DNA of 27,615 nt from CAZRAL01 sp964598005 (GTDB taxonomy: Bacteria; Pseudomonadota; Gammaproteobacteria; Burkholderiales; Usitatibacteraceae). Made by a program: the position numbers and the translations under genes. The notes below the pieces were generated by a model. It did no database searches, was not told the DNA's origin, and saw nothing but the letters and a program-made list of their open reading frames with translations. Shown here piece by piece: positions 1-7,264 of this stretch. Within the stretch, counting starts at the first letter, position 1; each line of letters starts with the position of its first letter. The DNA lies in the NCBI GenBank assembly GCA_964598005.1, contig CAZRAL010000035.1, positions 1 through 27,615 on the forward strand, written 5' to 3'.

Positions 1-522
1 ATTTTTATAGGCAAATGGACGGTTAAGATCGGGGCGCTGGCCGGTGGTGTTTATGCTGTGGGCCGTCTGAGCGCGGAGGCTGTTGCAAAGGGTATCGGGT
101 CGGGGCTGCAAAGGTTCAGGGCGACAACAGTGGCTACGGAGAAGGTGGGGGCGGGTGGGGTGCCGAGAATTTTTTCTTCTACTGACCCAATGGTTGGAAA
201 AACAGCGACGAGCATCGATCAAATTTTGCCGGGAGTTGTTCAGGACGTAAACGTTCCGATAAAAAATTCCAAAATCGGCTTGTCGTCTGATGCTGACATC
301 ATGTTAAAAAATGGGGATGTGATTGAAGTGAAGTCTGGTGGTGGAAAAGGCGCTACTACTCAAGTTGCTAACCAAACCAAGATAGTTGGAAATTCTGGGG
401 AGGTGATTGTGTACGGCCCAGATTTAAAGCCGTCAGTTATTAAGGGACTACAAAACTCAGGCACAAAAGTATTTACAAACTTGGATAGCTTGGTTGCTTA
501 TATCAAATCGAAAGGCTTATAA
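1..522 (+). CDS. C-terminal part of a polymorphic toxin, nuclease-like (5' end outside window)
   Basis: The frame is open from the first base, so the gene begins upstream of the window and the GTG at 58 need not be its start. The visible ~173 residues begin with a short hydrophobic, Gly/Ala-rich stretch, then a linker, then a compact C-terminal domain. That domain carries D-A-D, then about ten residues on E-V-K, followed by a Gly/Lys-rich loop and a Gln. This D...ExK arrangement is typical of PD-(D/E)xK nuclease folds, which are common as toxin tips of Rhs, CdiA and related secreted proteins. An acidic small protein starts two bases after the stop, the usual place for a cognate immunity gene. 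The delivery class (CDI, Rhs/T6SS or other) cannot be decided because the N-terminal part is missing. The nuclease call is an inference from motif and context. Confidence 0.6.
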   Translation: MFIGKWTVKIGALAGGVYAVGRLSAEAVAKGIGSGLQRFRATTVATEKVGAGGVPRIFSSTDPMVGKTATSIDQILPGVVQDVNVPIKNSKIGLSSDADIMLKNGDVIEVKSGGGKGATTQVANQTKIVGNSGEVIVYGPDLKPSVIKGLQNSGTKVFTNLDSLVAYIKSKGL

Positions 523-523
523 A

Positions 524-925
524 GTGTTCAGCTTTCTTATCATCTCAAATATCGATGACATTTCTGTCAATGTTTATCAGGCATTTTCTAAAATTGGAGT
601 TCCCGAAAAGCAAATGGCTGGAAGGTTCGTCGTTGAAGACTTAAACGGAATGAAAGATGGTTGGATTGCATTTCAGCCTATCGAAAATACTCAATATGAC
701 TACGAAATTGAGGAACTTGAAGAAATAAAGAAAAAAATTGCAAATCCATCGTTTTATTTAATTGAGGGGCGGAATGGCACGGTTAATTTTTCTAATAGAT
801 TCATCCAAGAATTTAACCCTTCAGGTAATGTTTTGATTGACAATGATCATGGAATGATTGTTGGCTTGATGGAAGTTAAAAAAAGGATTGAATCAGGAGA
901 GGATTGGCTTCATTTGTCGTCTTGA
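524..925 (+). CDS. Putative immunity protein for the upstream toxin tail
   Basis: I chose the GTG at 524, one base after the toxin stop codon (520-522), giving 133 residues; the frame extends slightly further upstream but would then overlap the toxin. The protein is acidic and AT-rich in coding sequence, with no signal peptide, membrane segment or family motif that I recognise. It contains an E/K-rich helix around residues 65-77 (EIEELEEIKKK). Size, acidity and the near-overlap with the toxin stop fit an immunity protein that binds and blocks the toxin in the producing cell. No homology is claimed. It overlaps the start of the next small reading frame by about 20 bases. Confidence 0.5.
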   Translation: MFSFLIISNIDDISVNVYQAFSKIGVPEKQMAGRFVVEDLNGMKDGWIAFQPIENTQYDYEIEELEEIKKKIANPSFYLIEGRNGTVNFSNRFIQEFNPSGNVLIDNDHGMIVGLMEVKKRIESGEDWLHLSS

Positions 926-1014
926 ACCAAGGGGGATGGGAACTAAAATTTTCACCACCAAGGCAACCCGGTCAACTACCTGTGGTTATTCACGCTTTAC
1001 CAGTTGGAAAATAA
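904..1014 (+). pseudogene. Orphan toxin-tail remnant (short in-frame fragment)
   Basis: This is a 36-codon open stretch in the same frame as the first toxin. It ends in a Pro/Gly-rich tail (GWELKFSPPRQPGQLPVV) that reads like the end of a globular domain rather than chance sequence. There is a TTG at 904 preceded by AGGAGA, but the fragment is too short to be a complete toxin. It is followed, after an AAGGAAAG ribosome binding site, by another small ORF. The arrangement matches orphan C-terminal modules left downstream of CdiA/Rhs-type genes after tip replacement. No family is assigned. Confidence 0.35.
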
Positions 1015-1024
1015 GGAAAGAAAC

Positions 1025-1177
1025 ATGCCAGGTATTAAACTGGAACAGCCCCTCAATTTGTGTATGGAGATTGTAGAAACCGATGAGCATGTACCGTCAA
1101 TGCGCGTTGAAACAAAAATCACAATTACGCAGTTTCAACACACTTTGAACTATCAAATCAGCTTTAAACTACATTAA
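1025..1177 (+). CDS. Small ORF, possible immunity gene truncated by a repeat
   Basis: Fifty codons from ATG 1025, with AAGGAAAG about five bases upstream and ten bases after the stop of the preceding fragment. The peptide (begins MPGIKLEQPLNL) has no known motif. Its TAA stop (1175-1177) lies in the TTAA that borders the inverted-repeat element beginning at 1178, so the original gene may have been longer and cut by that insertion. Its position after a toxin-tail remnant suggests a second immunity gene. Alternatively it is a chance ORF. Confidence 0.35.
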   Translation: MPGIKLEQPLNLCMEIVETDEHVPSMRVETKITITQFQHTLNYQISFKLH

Positions 1178-1545
1178 GGAACCTCTGAATAAGTTCTCCA
1201 TGAGCCGCATTTTGACAAGAATAGTCCAGATTCAAGGCATCGTAGTTGCCAACATCGGCAGATCGTATCCGTTGATACGAAGCCAAGGAGGCCCCGGCGT
1301 AGCGGAAGCCTCGCGCAGCACAGGCCGCGAAGCCGGGGCAATCGCCTTGCCTTTCGGGTCGCATCCAAAGGCACTGAGTCCTCAGCGCCTTTGGAACCTG
1401 CTCCGCCTGTGGCAAGGCACACCGAAGATGAGCTATTCTTGTCAAACCCCGCTTGTGGTGCCGGCAAGCCTCTGGTTTGCCGTGGTCCGGCGGGCCATCC
1501 CGGAAAACCCAGCGCGCGGCCATGTGGGACTTAATTAGAGGTTCC
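1178..1545. repeat. MITE-like element, family A, copy 1 (368 bp)
   Basis: Begins GGAACCTCTGAATAAGT and ends ACTTAATTAGAGGTTCC, an imperfect terminal inverted repeat of about 17 bases flanked by TTAA on both sides. Inside is a second inverted repeat: TTTTGACAAGAATAG near the left end is matched by CTATTCTTGTCAAAC further in. No convincing ORF is present. Copies of the same ends occur at 2442-2875, 5464-5655 and, as one end only, 10965-10996. Sizes differ because of GC-rich inserts between the inner repeat and the right end. Non-autonomous; no transposase in the window. Confidence 0.85.
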
Positions 1546-1548
1546 TTA

Positions 1549-2436
1549 ATGTTCACTGCTCCACCTTCGATTACCACAGAAACGATATTCGAACTCCCAG
1601 TTCACTGGCACGAATCCAGTATGGGCAACGTATGGGTTGAAGCACATCTGCACGCGCGTGAAATTCACAGTTTTTTGGCGGGGCCATGCTTTGATACACA
1701 AGATAATTTGTGGATCACCGATATTCCCTTTGGGCGGATTTTTCGTATTAGCCCGGCCGGTGAATGGGAGCTGATGGTTAAGTACGAGGGTTGGCCAAGC
1801 GGGCTCAAGTTTCACCCGGATGGGCGTTTGATTATTGCCGATCATCGACATGGGCTGCTGGCACTCGATGTCGATTCGCGCAAGATTGCGCCCTTTGTCA
1901 CCCATCATTTATCGCAACGTTTCAAGGGTGTGAACGATCTTATTTTTGCCCGCAATGGTGACCTTTATTTTACTGATTGTGGCCAGAGTGGCCTGCACGA
2001 TCCCTCAGGCGGCCTCTATTGCCTGAAGGCAGAAGGCGCCTTGCAACGATTGCTCGATAACCTGGCCGGCCCCAGTGGTTTGGCCTTATCACCTGATGGC
2101 CACACCTTATGGATTGCAGTTACCCACGACAATGCCATATGGCGAATAGCGCTGGCAGAGGGAGGCATTTCCAGAGTAAGCCGTAGTCTTCAGTTTTCCG
2201 GTGGCGCCGGGCCACGGGGGATAGCCACCAGTGATGAAGGTGATCTTTTTGTGGCTCACCATGGATTGGGTTGTGTATGGCAATTCAATAAACGCGGTGA
2301 ACCGGCATATCGTATCGATTCTTCACGCGGCGACTGGACTTCGAATCTGGCGATTAATCCATCGCGTCCCGGTGAAATTTTTATTACCGAGTCGCAAACA
2401 GGATGCGTGCTGAAAGCCACGCTGCCGTTTTATTGA
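1549..2436 (+). CDS. SMP-30/gluconolactonase-type beta-propeller protein
   Basis: The start is set at ATG 1549 (295 residues), because the AGAGG seven bases upstream, inside the end of the preceding repeat, is the only good ribosome binding site; an open frame runs further back through the repeat. Repeated blade motifs are visible: FDTQDNLWITD, GVNDLIFARNGDLYFTD, GPSGLALSPDGHTLWIA and GIATSDEGDLFVAHHG. These match the SMP-30/LRE-like family of six-bladed propellers, calcium- or zinc-dependent lactonases that hydrolyse sugar or other lactones. The substrate cannot be read from sequence. No signal peptide is apparent, so it is probably cytoplasmic. The neighbouring tryptophan 2,3-dioxygenase gene suggests no obvious shared pathway. 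Confidence 0.8.
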   Translation: MFTAPPSITTETIFELPVHWHESSMGNVWVEAHLHAREIHSFLAGPCFDTQDNLWITDIPFGRIFRISPAGEWELMVKYEGWPSGLKFHPDGRLIIADHRHGLLALDVDSRKIAPFVTHHLSQRFKGVNDLIFARNGDLYFTDCGQSGLHDPSGGLYCLKAEGALQRLLDNLAGPSGLALSPDGHTLWIAVTHDNAIWRIALAEGGISRVSRSLQFSGGAGPRGIATSDEGDLFVAHHGLGCVWQFNKRGEPAYRIDSSRGDWTSNLAINPSRPGEIFITESQTGCVLKATLPFY

Positions 2437-2441
2437 TCTTG

Positions 2442-2875
2442 GGAACCTCTGATTAAGACCTCCATGAGCCGCGTTTTGACAAGAATAGTTCAAATTCAAG
2501 GCATCGCAGTTGGCAACAAAGGCAGGTCATATCCCGTTGATACGAGGCCAAGGGTCATAACGAAGAAGATGGGCTATTCTTGTCAAAACCCGCGTGGGCG
2601 CTGGCTTTCCGAGCGAACTGCTGTGTTGCGGTGCTTGCGAAGGGTACGCCGCAGCGAGGAGCAGGGGCCCCGTTCACGGGGATGCGACCGCGCAGGCGTA
2701 CAATTGCAGCCGCGTTTGCTGCGGCTAGATGTTCCGCTACGGGGTCGCCTCCACGCACGTGGTGCGCGGAGCCTGCTACCCCCTTCGCGGCTGCTGGCCA
2801 TTCGCTGCGCACCGCGCCTTGCATTTCATCTCGAAAAGCCGCGCGCGCGGCCATGTGGGACTTAATCAGAGGTTC
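2442..2875. repeat. MITE-like element, family A, copy 2 (434 bp)
   Basis: Same orientation as copy 1. Left end GGAACCTCTGATTAAG; right end CTTAATCAGAGGTTC, lacking the last C of the other copies. The inner pair TTTTGACAAGAATAG / CTATTCTTGTCAAAA is present. The segment after the inner repeat (about 2590-2850) is GC-rich and unlike the insert in copy 1. The element starts six bases after the lactonase stop and ends two bases before the GTG of the dioxygenase gene, filling the whole intergenic space. Confidence 0.85.
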
Positions 2876-2877
2876 TT

Positions 2878-3711
2878 GTGAGCGAAAAAAATTCCCTGCC
2901 TCCTGGTGCCTTTGCAGATTTCAAAAATGAGATGAGCTATGGGGATTACCTGAAGCTCGATCAGCTGCTATCGGCGCAATCGCCGCTTTCCGCTGAACAT
3001 AACGAAATGCTGTTTATCGTCCAGCACCAGACGACTGAACTGTGGATGAAACTGATGCTGCATGAACTGCTGGCGGCACGGCAAGCTGTGGTGAGTGGCA
3101 ATTTATCTCCTGCATTCAAAATGATGGCGCGAGTATCGCGCATCATGAATAATTTGATTCAGGCATGGGATATTCTGGCCACTCTGACACCTACCGAATA
3201 CTCGGCGTTTCGCGAGAGCTTGGGCAAATCGTCGGGGTTTCAGTCTTATCAAAACCGCTCGATCGAATTCATATTCGGCAACAAAAAGGCAGCGATGCTG
3301 AAGCCTTTTATCCATCGCCCTGCTGTATATGAACCATTAAAAGATTTGCTGGAGTCGCCGTCGTTGTATGACGAGGCACTGCGCTTGCTGTCGCGTCGCG
3401 GATTTGTGCTGGATAAAAGCGTGATCGAGCGCGACTGGTCGCAACCTTATTCTGCAAACGCCAGTGTGGCGCAGGCATGGGCTGAGGTATACGGCAATAC
3501 CTCGCAGCACTGGGATTTGTATGAGCTGGCTGAAAAACTGGTCGATCTGGAAGATTATTTTCGCCAGTGGCGGTTCCGCCATGTCACCACGGTTGAACGG
3601 GTGATCGGCTTCAAGCGCGGTACGGGGGGAACGGCGGGCGTGGCCTATTTGCGCGAAATGTTGAACATCCGGTTATTCCCCGAGCTGTGGGATTTGCGCA
3701 CGGCGTTGTAG
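2878..3711 (+). CDS. kynA: Tryptophan 2,3-dioxygenase
   Basis: Cytoplasmic haem enzyme that opens the indole ring of L-tryptophan to give N-formylkynurenine, the first step of the kynurenine pathway. 277 residues, the normal bacterial length. Visible family signatures: YGDYLKLDQLL near residue 21, the distal His in VQHQTTELWMK (H50), GNTSQHWDLYELAEKLVDLE, and the proximal haem His in WRFRHVTTVERVIGFKRGTGG (H235). The start is GTG at 2878 with AGAGG at 2868-2872 supplied by the end of repeat copy 2. No kynB or kynU lies next to it, so the downstream steps must be encoded elsewhere or the enzyme serves another purpose. Confidence 0.95.
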   Translation: MSEKNSLPPGAFADFKNEMSYGDYLKLDQLLSAQSPLSAEHNEMLFIVQHQTTELWMKLMLHELLAARQAVVSGNLSPAFKMMARVSRIMNNLIQAWDILATLTPTEYSAFRESLGKSSGFQSYQNRSIEFIFGNKKAAMLKPFIHRPAVYEPLKDLLESPSLYDEALRLLSRRGFVLDKSVIERDWSQPYSANASVAQAWAEVYGNTSQHWDLYELAEKLVDLEDYFRQWRFRHVTTVERVIGFKRGTGGTAGVAYLREMLNIRLFPELWDLRTAL

Positions 3712-3760
3712 TGGTATTTTCCACGTATTGCCTTACGTATGTCTCGTTTCTATTTCTAAC

Positions 3761-3844
3761 TGATGTTACGCACTGCAGAGGAGAAACATTTTTACCGGAA
3801 AAGCCATTTTCATAGGGAAGCCGCTTCGCCTGCGCGTAACATCA
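3761..3844. repeat. MITE-like element, family B, copy 1 (84 bp)
   Basis: Ends TGATGTTACGC and GCGTAACATCA are perfect 11-base inverted repeats. The 84 bases are identical to 11053-11136. ATTTCTAA occurs on both sides (3752-3759 and 3845-3852), consistent with a target-site duplication. The right-hand copy of that duplication is also the left tip of the next element, so family B appears to have inserted into or at the edge of family C. Confidence 0.85.
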
Positions 3845-3937
3845 ATTTCTAAATCAAAAATGACACGAAGGCGAGCCGCAGACAGTATGAGTAATACGGC
3901 AAGACGAAGCCGACAAAATAAGTTTTGATTTAGAAAT
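3845..3937. repeat. MITE-like element, family C (93 bp)
   Basis: Perfect 15-base inverted ends, ATTTCTAAATCAAAA and TTTTGATTTAGAAAT, enclose a GC-richer core with partly repeated CGAAGGCGAGCC / CGAAGCCGAC motifs. No ORF. It lies between the convergent kynA and threonylcarbamoyl-AMP synthase genes, where its hairpin could also work as a transcription stop, although no U-run follows on either side. Confidence 0.7.
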
Positions 3938-3947
3938 GGAATCGGCT

Positions 3948-4904
3948 TCAATTTTTGCGATGCGCCGCCCGCTTTAATCGATCGTTAACGCCTTCCCATT
4001 CCGCGGTTTGCGGTGGTTGTTCCACGAGTATCACATCAGGCTGTTCTTCATCCAGCCTTCTTAATTCCGCATAGAGATCGTGTGCGTAACGTTGGGGATC
4101 TGCTGGCACACCTACCGCTAAAACGGCTACACGGCGTCCCTCTTGCTTTGCCGTCGCAATCGCTTCAGCAAAGATTTTTGTTGGCACTAGGCGTAGCAGG
4201 GCACGCGGGGCGTAGTGCGCGGCAAGCATGCCGGAGGCCCGGGGGGCGTTGCTGTCGCTGACTTGCGGCATCAGGCCCATCACCGTGGCGATTTGCTCGG
4301 GAGTGATGCTGCCCGGCCGCAACAAAACAGGATGACCTCGAGAAAGATCCAGAATGGTCGATTCGATACCAACCTTGCACATCCCACCTTCAAGTACAAG
4401 CAGGTCAGAACCAAATTCATCGCGTACATGTTGCGCCGTGGTGGGCGAAACATGACCAAAACGATTGGCGGATGGTGCGGCCAGCGCACCGCTGCCCGCT
4501 GCTGAAAAAGCGGCTAACAGCGCTTGTGCAACAGGATGAGCGGGGCAACGCAACCCTACTGAATCTTGCCCGCCGGTCACTAGCGAATCAACGCGTTGCG
4601 ATTTTTTGAGGATGAGCGTCAACGGCCCCGGCCAGAATGCGCGGCAAAGCTGTCGCGCGCTTTCGGGGATATCAACAGCCCACTCATCCAGCGTAGCATC
4701 AGCCGCAAGATGGACAATCAAGGGATGATCGGCAGGTCGGCCTTTGCGCGCGAATATTTTTTTTATCGCCGCTGGATTAGTGGCATCGGCAGCCAGCCCA
4801 TAGACCGTTTCGGTCGGCATGCCGACCAGCTCTCCCGCAATCAATGTTTGGACAGCATGATCGAGGCCAGCAAAATCAATTTCATCGCGCAATTTGGACG
4901 GCAT
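3948..4904 (-). CDS. sua5: L-threonylcarbamoyladenylate synthase, two-domain Sua5 type
   Basis: Makes threonylcarbamoyl-AMP from threonine, bicarbonate and ATP for the t6A37 modification of ANN-decoding tRNAs. The N-terminal YrdC/TsaC domain (about residues 10-200) shows GMPTETVYGLAADA, KIFARKGRPADHPL, FWPGPLTLIL, VGLRCPAHP and SGALAAPSANRFGHVSPTTA. A linker (SGMLAAHYAPRALL) leads to a C-terminal Sua5 domain ending near residue 310. At 318 residues it is the long Sua5 form rather than the ~190-residue TsaC. The gene diverges from rubrerythrin; a TATAAT-like sequence on the minus strand (4940-4945) may be its -10 box, but no good -35 partner was seen. Confidence 0.92.
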   Translation of the reverse strand: MPSKLRDEIDFAGLDHAVQTLIAGELVGMPTETVYGLAADATNPAAIKKIFARKGRPADHPLIVHLAADATLDEWAVDIPESARQLCRAFWPGPLTLILKKSQRVDSLVTGGQDSVGLRCPAHPVAQALLAAFSAAGSGALAAPSANRFGHVSPTTAQHVRDEFGSDLLVLEGGMCKVGIESTILDLSRGHPVLLRPGSITPEQIATVMGLMPQVSDSNAPRASGMLAAHYAPRALLRLVPTKIFAEAIATAKQEGRRVAVLAVGVPADPQRYAHDLYAELRRLDEEQPDVILVEQPPQTAEWEGVNDRLKRAAHRKN

Positions 4905-4957
4905 GAATTTTTACCAATAAATTGATAACTTCAATTGGGATTATATAAACAATCAAT

Positions 4958-4986
4958 TTGACGAATGAAGTTAGGGCGATTATTCT
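4958..4986 (+). promoter_or_regulatory. Probable sigma-70 promoter for rubrerythrin
   Basis: TTGACG (4958-4963), a 17-base spacer, then TATTCT (4981-4986), placing the transcript start near 4993, about 38 bases before the ATG at 5031. A CAGGAGA ribosome binding site precedes the start. Confidence 0.6.
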
Positions 4987-5030
4987 TCGTTGCCTTAGCA
5001 ATTTTTTGACCCACACTCAGGAGACCCGAC

Positions 5031-5450
5031 ATGAAACTTAAAAATACCAAAACCCACGAAAATCTTAAAGCTGCCTTTGCCGGTGAATCGCAGGCCAATC
5101 GCCGTTACCTCTATTTCGCAAACAAAGCCGATGTGGAAGGGCAGAACGACGTCGCCGCATTATTTCGTTCCACGGCAGAAGGTGAAACAGGCCATGCACA
5201 CGGCCATCTCGACTATCTGGCGCATGTGGGCGACCCTGCCACCAATTTACCCATTGGAGCTTCGCGCGACAATTTGAAAGCCGCGGTCGCCGGCGAAACA
5301 CACGAATATACCGATATGTACCCCGGTATGGCAAAAACTGCACGAACTGAAGGCTTTGAGGAAATTGCGGACTGGTTTGAAACGCTGGCAAAAGCGGAAC
5401 GTTCGCATGCCAATCGTTTCCAAAAGGCGCTCGACGCATTGGCTGACTGA
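5031..5450 (+). CDS. Rubrerythrin-family diiron protein without rubredoxin domain
   Basis: 139-residue four-helix ferritin-like protein. The diiron ligand pattern is visible: GESQANRRY (E19), a GETGHAHGH segment (E52, H55), AGETHEY (about residues 88-94), then FEEIADWF and AERSHANRF (E123, H126). Family members reduce hydrogen peroxide to water in the cytoplasm. The C-terminal rubredoxin domain with its two CxxC pairs is absent, so it is an erythrin-like or short rubrerythrin and needs an external electron donor. The downstream Fe-S reductase and DUF3501 genes are commonly found with rubrerythrin and could supply or tune electrons, but here two repeat elements separate them from this gene. 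Confidence 0.9.
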   Translation: MKLKNTKTHENLKAAFAGESQANRRYLYFANKADVEGQNDVAALFRSTAEGETGHAHGHLDYLAHVGDPATNLPIGASRDNLKAAVAGETHEYTDMYPGMAKTARTEGFEEIADWFETLAKAERSHANRFQKALDALAD

Positions 5451-5463
5451 ACGATTTTCTTAG

Positions 5464-5655
5464 GGAACCTCTGATTAAGTCCCACATGGCCGCGCGCCTG
5501 GAAAACCAGCGCCCATGCGGGTTTTGACAAGAATAGCCCATCTTCATCGTTATGCTCCTTGGCTTCGTATCAACGGATACGACCTGCGTCGCATGCCTTG
5601 AATCTGAACTATTCTTGTCAAAACGCGGCTCATGGAGGACTTATTCAGAGGTTCC
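5464..5655. repeat. MITE-like element, family A, copy 3 (192 bp, inverted)
   Basis: Opposite orientation to copies 1 and 2: it opens with GGAACCTCTGATTAAGTCCC (the right end of copy 1 reverse-complemented) and closes with the GGCTCATGGAGG...CAGAGGTTCC end. The inner pair TTTTGACAAGAATAG / CTATTCTTGTCAAAA is present. This is the shortest copy, lacking most of the GC-rich insert, and probably shows the minimal element. Confidence 0.85.
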
Positions 5656-5667
5656 TAAGTTTTCCAC

Positions 5668-5697
5668 GGCCCCTTTCATGGTTGCAGGAAAGGGGCC
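5668..5697. terminator. Hairpin after rubrerythrin, possible terminator or attenuator
   Basis: Perfect 10-base stem GGCCCCTTTC / GAAAGGGGCC with a 10-base loop. No U-run follows on the plus strand, so it would be a weak intrinsic terminator. Removing the family A insertion places it about 20 bases after the rubrerythrin stop. Confidence 0.4.
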
Positions 5698-5715
5698 AAG
5701 TCGAGAGCCTAAAAC

Positions 5716-5817
5716 AGGACTTACGCAAAATTGTTCCAGCAAGGCGCAGCGACGCAGGCAGTACAAGTTGTACGACCAGACGCTGCAACACAGCTGGGGC
5801 GGTTTCGCGTAAGTCCT
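5716..5817. repeat. MITE-like element, family D (102 bp)
   Basis: Perfect inverted ends AGGACTTACGC and GCGTAAGTCCT. CTAAAA occurs just before and just after, consistent with a target-site duplication. The core contains a GTACAAGTTGTAC palindrome. The tips resemble those of family B (both carry TTACGC / GCGTAA), so the same or related transposases may mobilise both. Only one copy is in the window. Confidence 0.7.
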
Positions 5818-5902
5818 CTAAAAAAGTTGGTTTGCCTGCCTCGCACATCGACCACACAAACCAGCGACCCACACACAACCTTTTTGCCGAAAGGACTACG
5901 CC

Positions 5903-7258
5903 ATGAGCAACCGCGAAGGCAGTCTTGAAGCCCCAACCCGTCATGGGCTCGACTGGCGCAACCCGGAGTTTTATAACGAACCCGCCTTGCTCAAAGAAAT
6001 GGAGCGGGTGTTTGATATTTGTCACGGTTGCAGGCGATGCGTCAGCCTGTGCAATTCCTTTCCCGTATTGTTTGATCTGGTTGATGGATCGACAACCATG
6101 GAAGTTGATGGGGTCAAGAAAGATGACTACTGGAAAGTCGTCGATCAATGCTATCTGTGCGATGTTTGCTACATGACCAAATGTCCCTACGTGCCGCCGC
6201 ATCCCTGGAATGTGGATTTTCCCCACTTGATGCTACGGGCGAAAGCCGTACAGTTCAAAAAAGGTACGCCTACCCAGTTTCGCGATAACACACTTTCCTC
6301 GACGGACCGCAATGGCAAGCTGGCTTCCATTCCCGTTGTCGTACAGTTCGTCAACGCAGCGGCGAAATCGCCCACCTTGCGCGCAGTCGGCGAAAAAACG
6401 ATGGGCGTGGCCAAAGATGCCTGGCTACCGCAATTTACATCGAAGAAATTCCGCTCCAATGCCGCGCCCAGCAAGGCTTTTGCGATTAAGGACGGCGCCC
6501 ATACGCCCGGTAAAGTCGCGATTTTTTCCACCTGCTACGTCAATTACAACGAACCGGGCATCGGCCATGACCTCATCAAAATTCTCGATCATAACGAGAT
6601 CCCTTACGTGCTGGTGGAAAAAGAAGCCTGCTGCGGCATGCCGAAACTGGAATTGGGCGACCTCGATTCGGTCGCCGCATTGAAACAGAAAAATATTCCG
6701 CCGCTCGCCAAACTGGCGCGTGAAGGCTATGCGATTCTGACTGCCATTCCTTCTTGCACCTTGATGTTCAAACAGGAGTTGCCGCTGATGTTTCCAGACG
6801 ACGCCGAGGTCAAGGCGGTGCAGGACGCAATGTGGGATCCTTTCGAATACCTGGTACAGCGCAACAAAGACGGATTATTGAAAACCGGATTCAATCGCGC
6901 TTTGGGGAAAATTTCGTACCACATCCCCTGTCACTCCCGGGTACAAAATATGGGCCAGAAAACCCGAGAAGTACTGGAAATGGTGCCCGACACACAGGTC
7001 ACTACTGTCGAACGTTGCTCGGGTCACGCAGGCACGTGGGGGGTAAAAAAAGAATTTCATGCCCTATCGCTAAAAATCGGCAAGCCGGTTTTCAAACAAC
7101 TTGCCGAAGCTGGCCCTGATTACGTCAGCTCGGATTGTCAATTGGCCAATCACCACATAGAAGAAGGGATTGCCAAATTAACGCCCGAGGCAAAAAACAC
7201 AGCTCAACACAAGCACCCATTAACCTTGATCCGTATGGCCTACGGATTGCCCGAATAA
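5903..7258 (+). CDS. Fe-S oxidoreductase, GlpC/HdrB-like with CCG domains
   Basis: 451 residues. Two ferredoxin-like cluster sites lie near the N-terminus: C40-x2-C43-x2-C46-x3-C50 and C83-x2-C86-x2-C89-x4-C94. The C-terminal half has two cysteine-rich CCG-type segments, STCYVNY...EKEACCGMPKLELGD and IPCHSRVQ...ERCSGHAGTWG, as in heterodisulfide reductase subunit B and GlpC. It should transfer electrons, probably at or near the membrane, but has no transmembrane helix itself. An AAAGGA ribosome binding site precedes ATG 5903. DUF3501 follows after six bases, forming an operon; rubrerythrin lies upstream. This trio recurs in bacteria and is thought to be linked to peroxide or iron stress; the exact reaction is unknown. 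Confidence 0.88.
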   Translation: MSNREGSLEAPTRHGLDWRNPEFYNEPALLKEMERVFDICHGCRRCVSLCNSFPVLFDLVDGSTTMEVDGVKKDDYWKVVDQCYLCDVCYMTKCPYVPPHPWNVDFPHLMLRAKAVQFKKGTPTQFRDNTLSSTDRNGKLASIPVVVQFVNAAAKSPTLRAVGEKTMGVAKDAWLPQFTSKKFRSNAAPSKAFAIKDGAHTPGKVAIFSTCYVNYNEPGIGHDLIKILDHNEIPYVLVEKEACCGMPKLELGDLDSVAALKQKNIPPLAKLAREGYAILTAIPSCTLMFKQELPLMFPDDAEVKAVQDAMWDPFEYLVQRNKDGLLKTGFNRALGKISYHIPCHSRVQNMGQKTREVLEMVPDTQVTTVERCSGHAGTWGVKKEFHALSLKIGKPVFKQLAEAGPDYVSSDCQLANHHIEEGIAKLTPEAKNTAQHKHPLTLIRMAYGLPE

Positions 7259-7264
7259 CCCGAG

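Noticed and set aside
888..1076. 62-codon frame from 888
   Set aside because: Overlaps the immunity gene and the two small frames with better ribosome binding sites; sequence not protein-like.
1453..1548. N-terminal extension of the lactonase gene into the repeat
   Set aside because: The sequence belongs to the family A element, and a good ribosome binding site sits directly before ATG 1549.
1164..1577. Long reading frames on both strands within the family A element
   Set aside because: They follow the inverted-repeat sequence, change between copies and resemble no protein.
2464..2930. Open frames in copy 2 of family A (up to 133 codons)
   Set aside because: GC-rich non-coding composition; different frames in different copies; overlap with the start of kynA.
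3766..3951. 61-codon minus-strand frame after kynA
   Set aside because: Lies wholly in the family B and C repeat elements.
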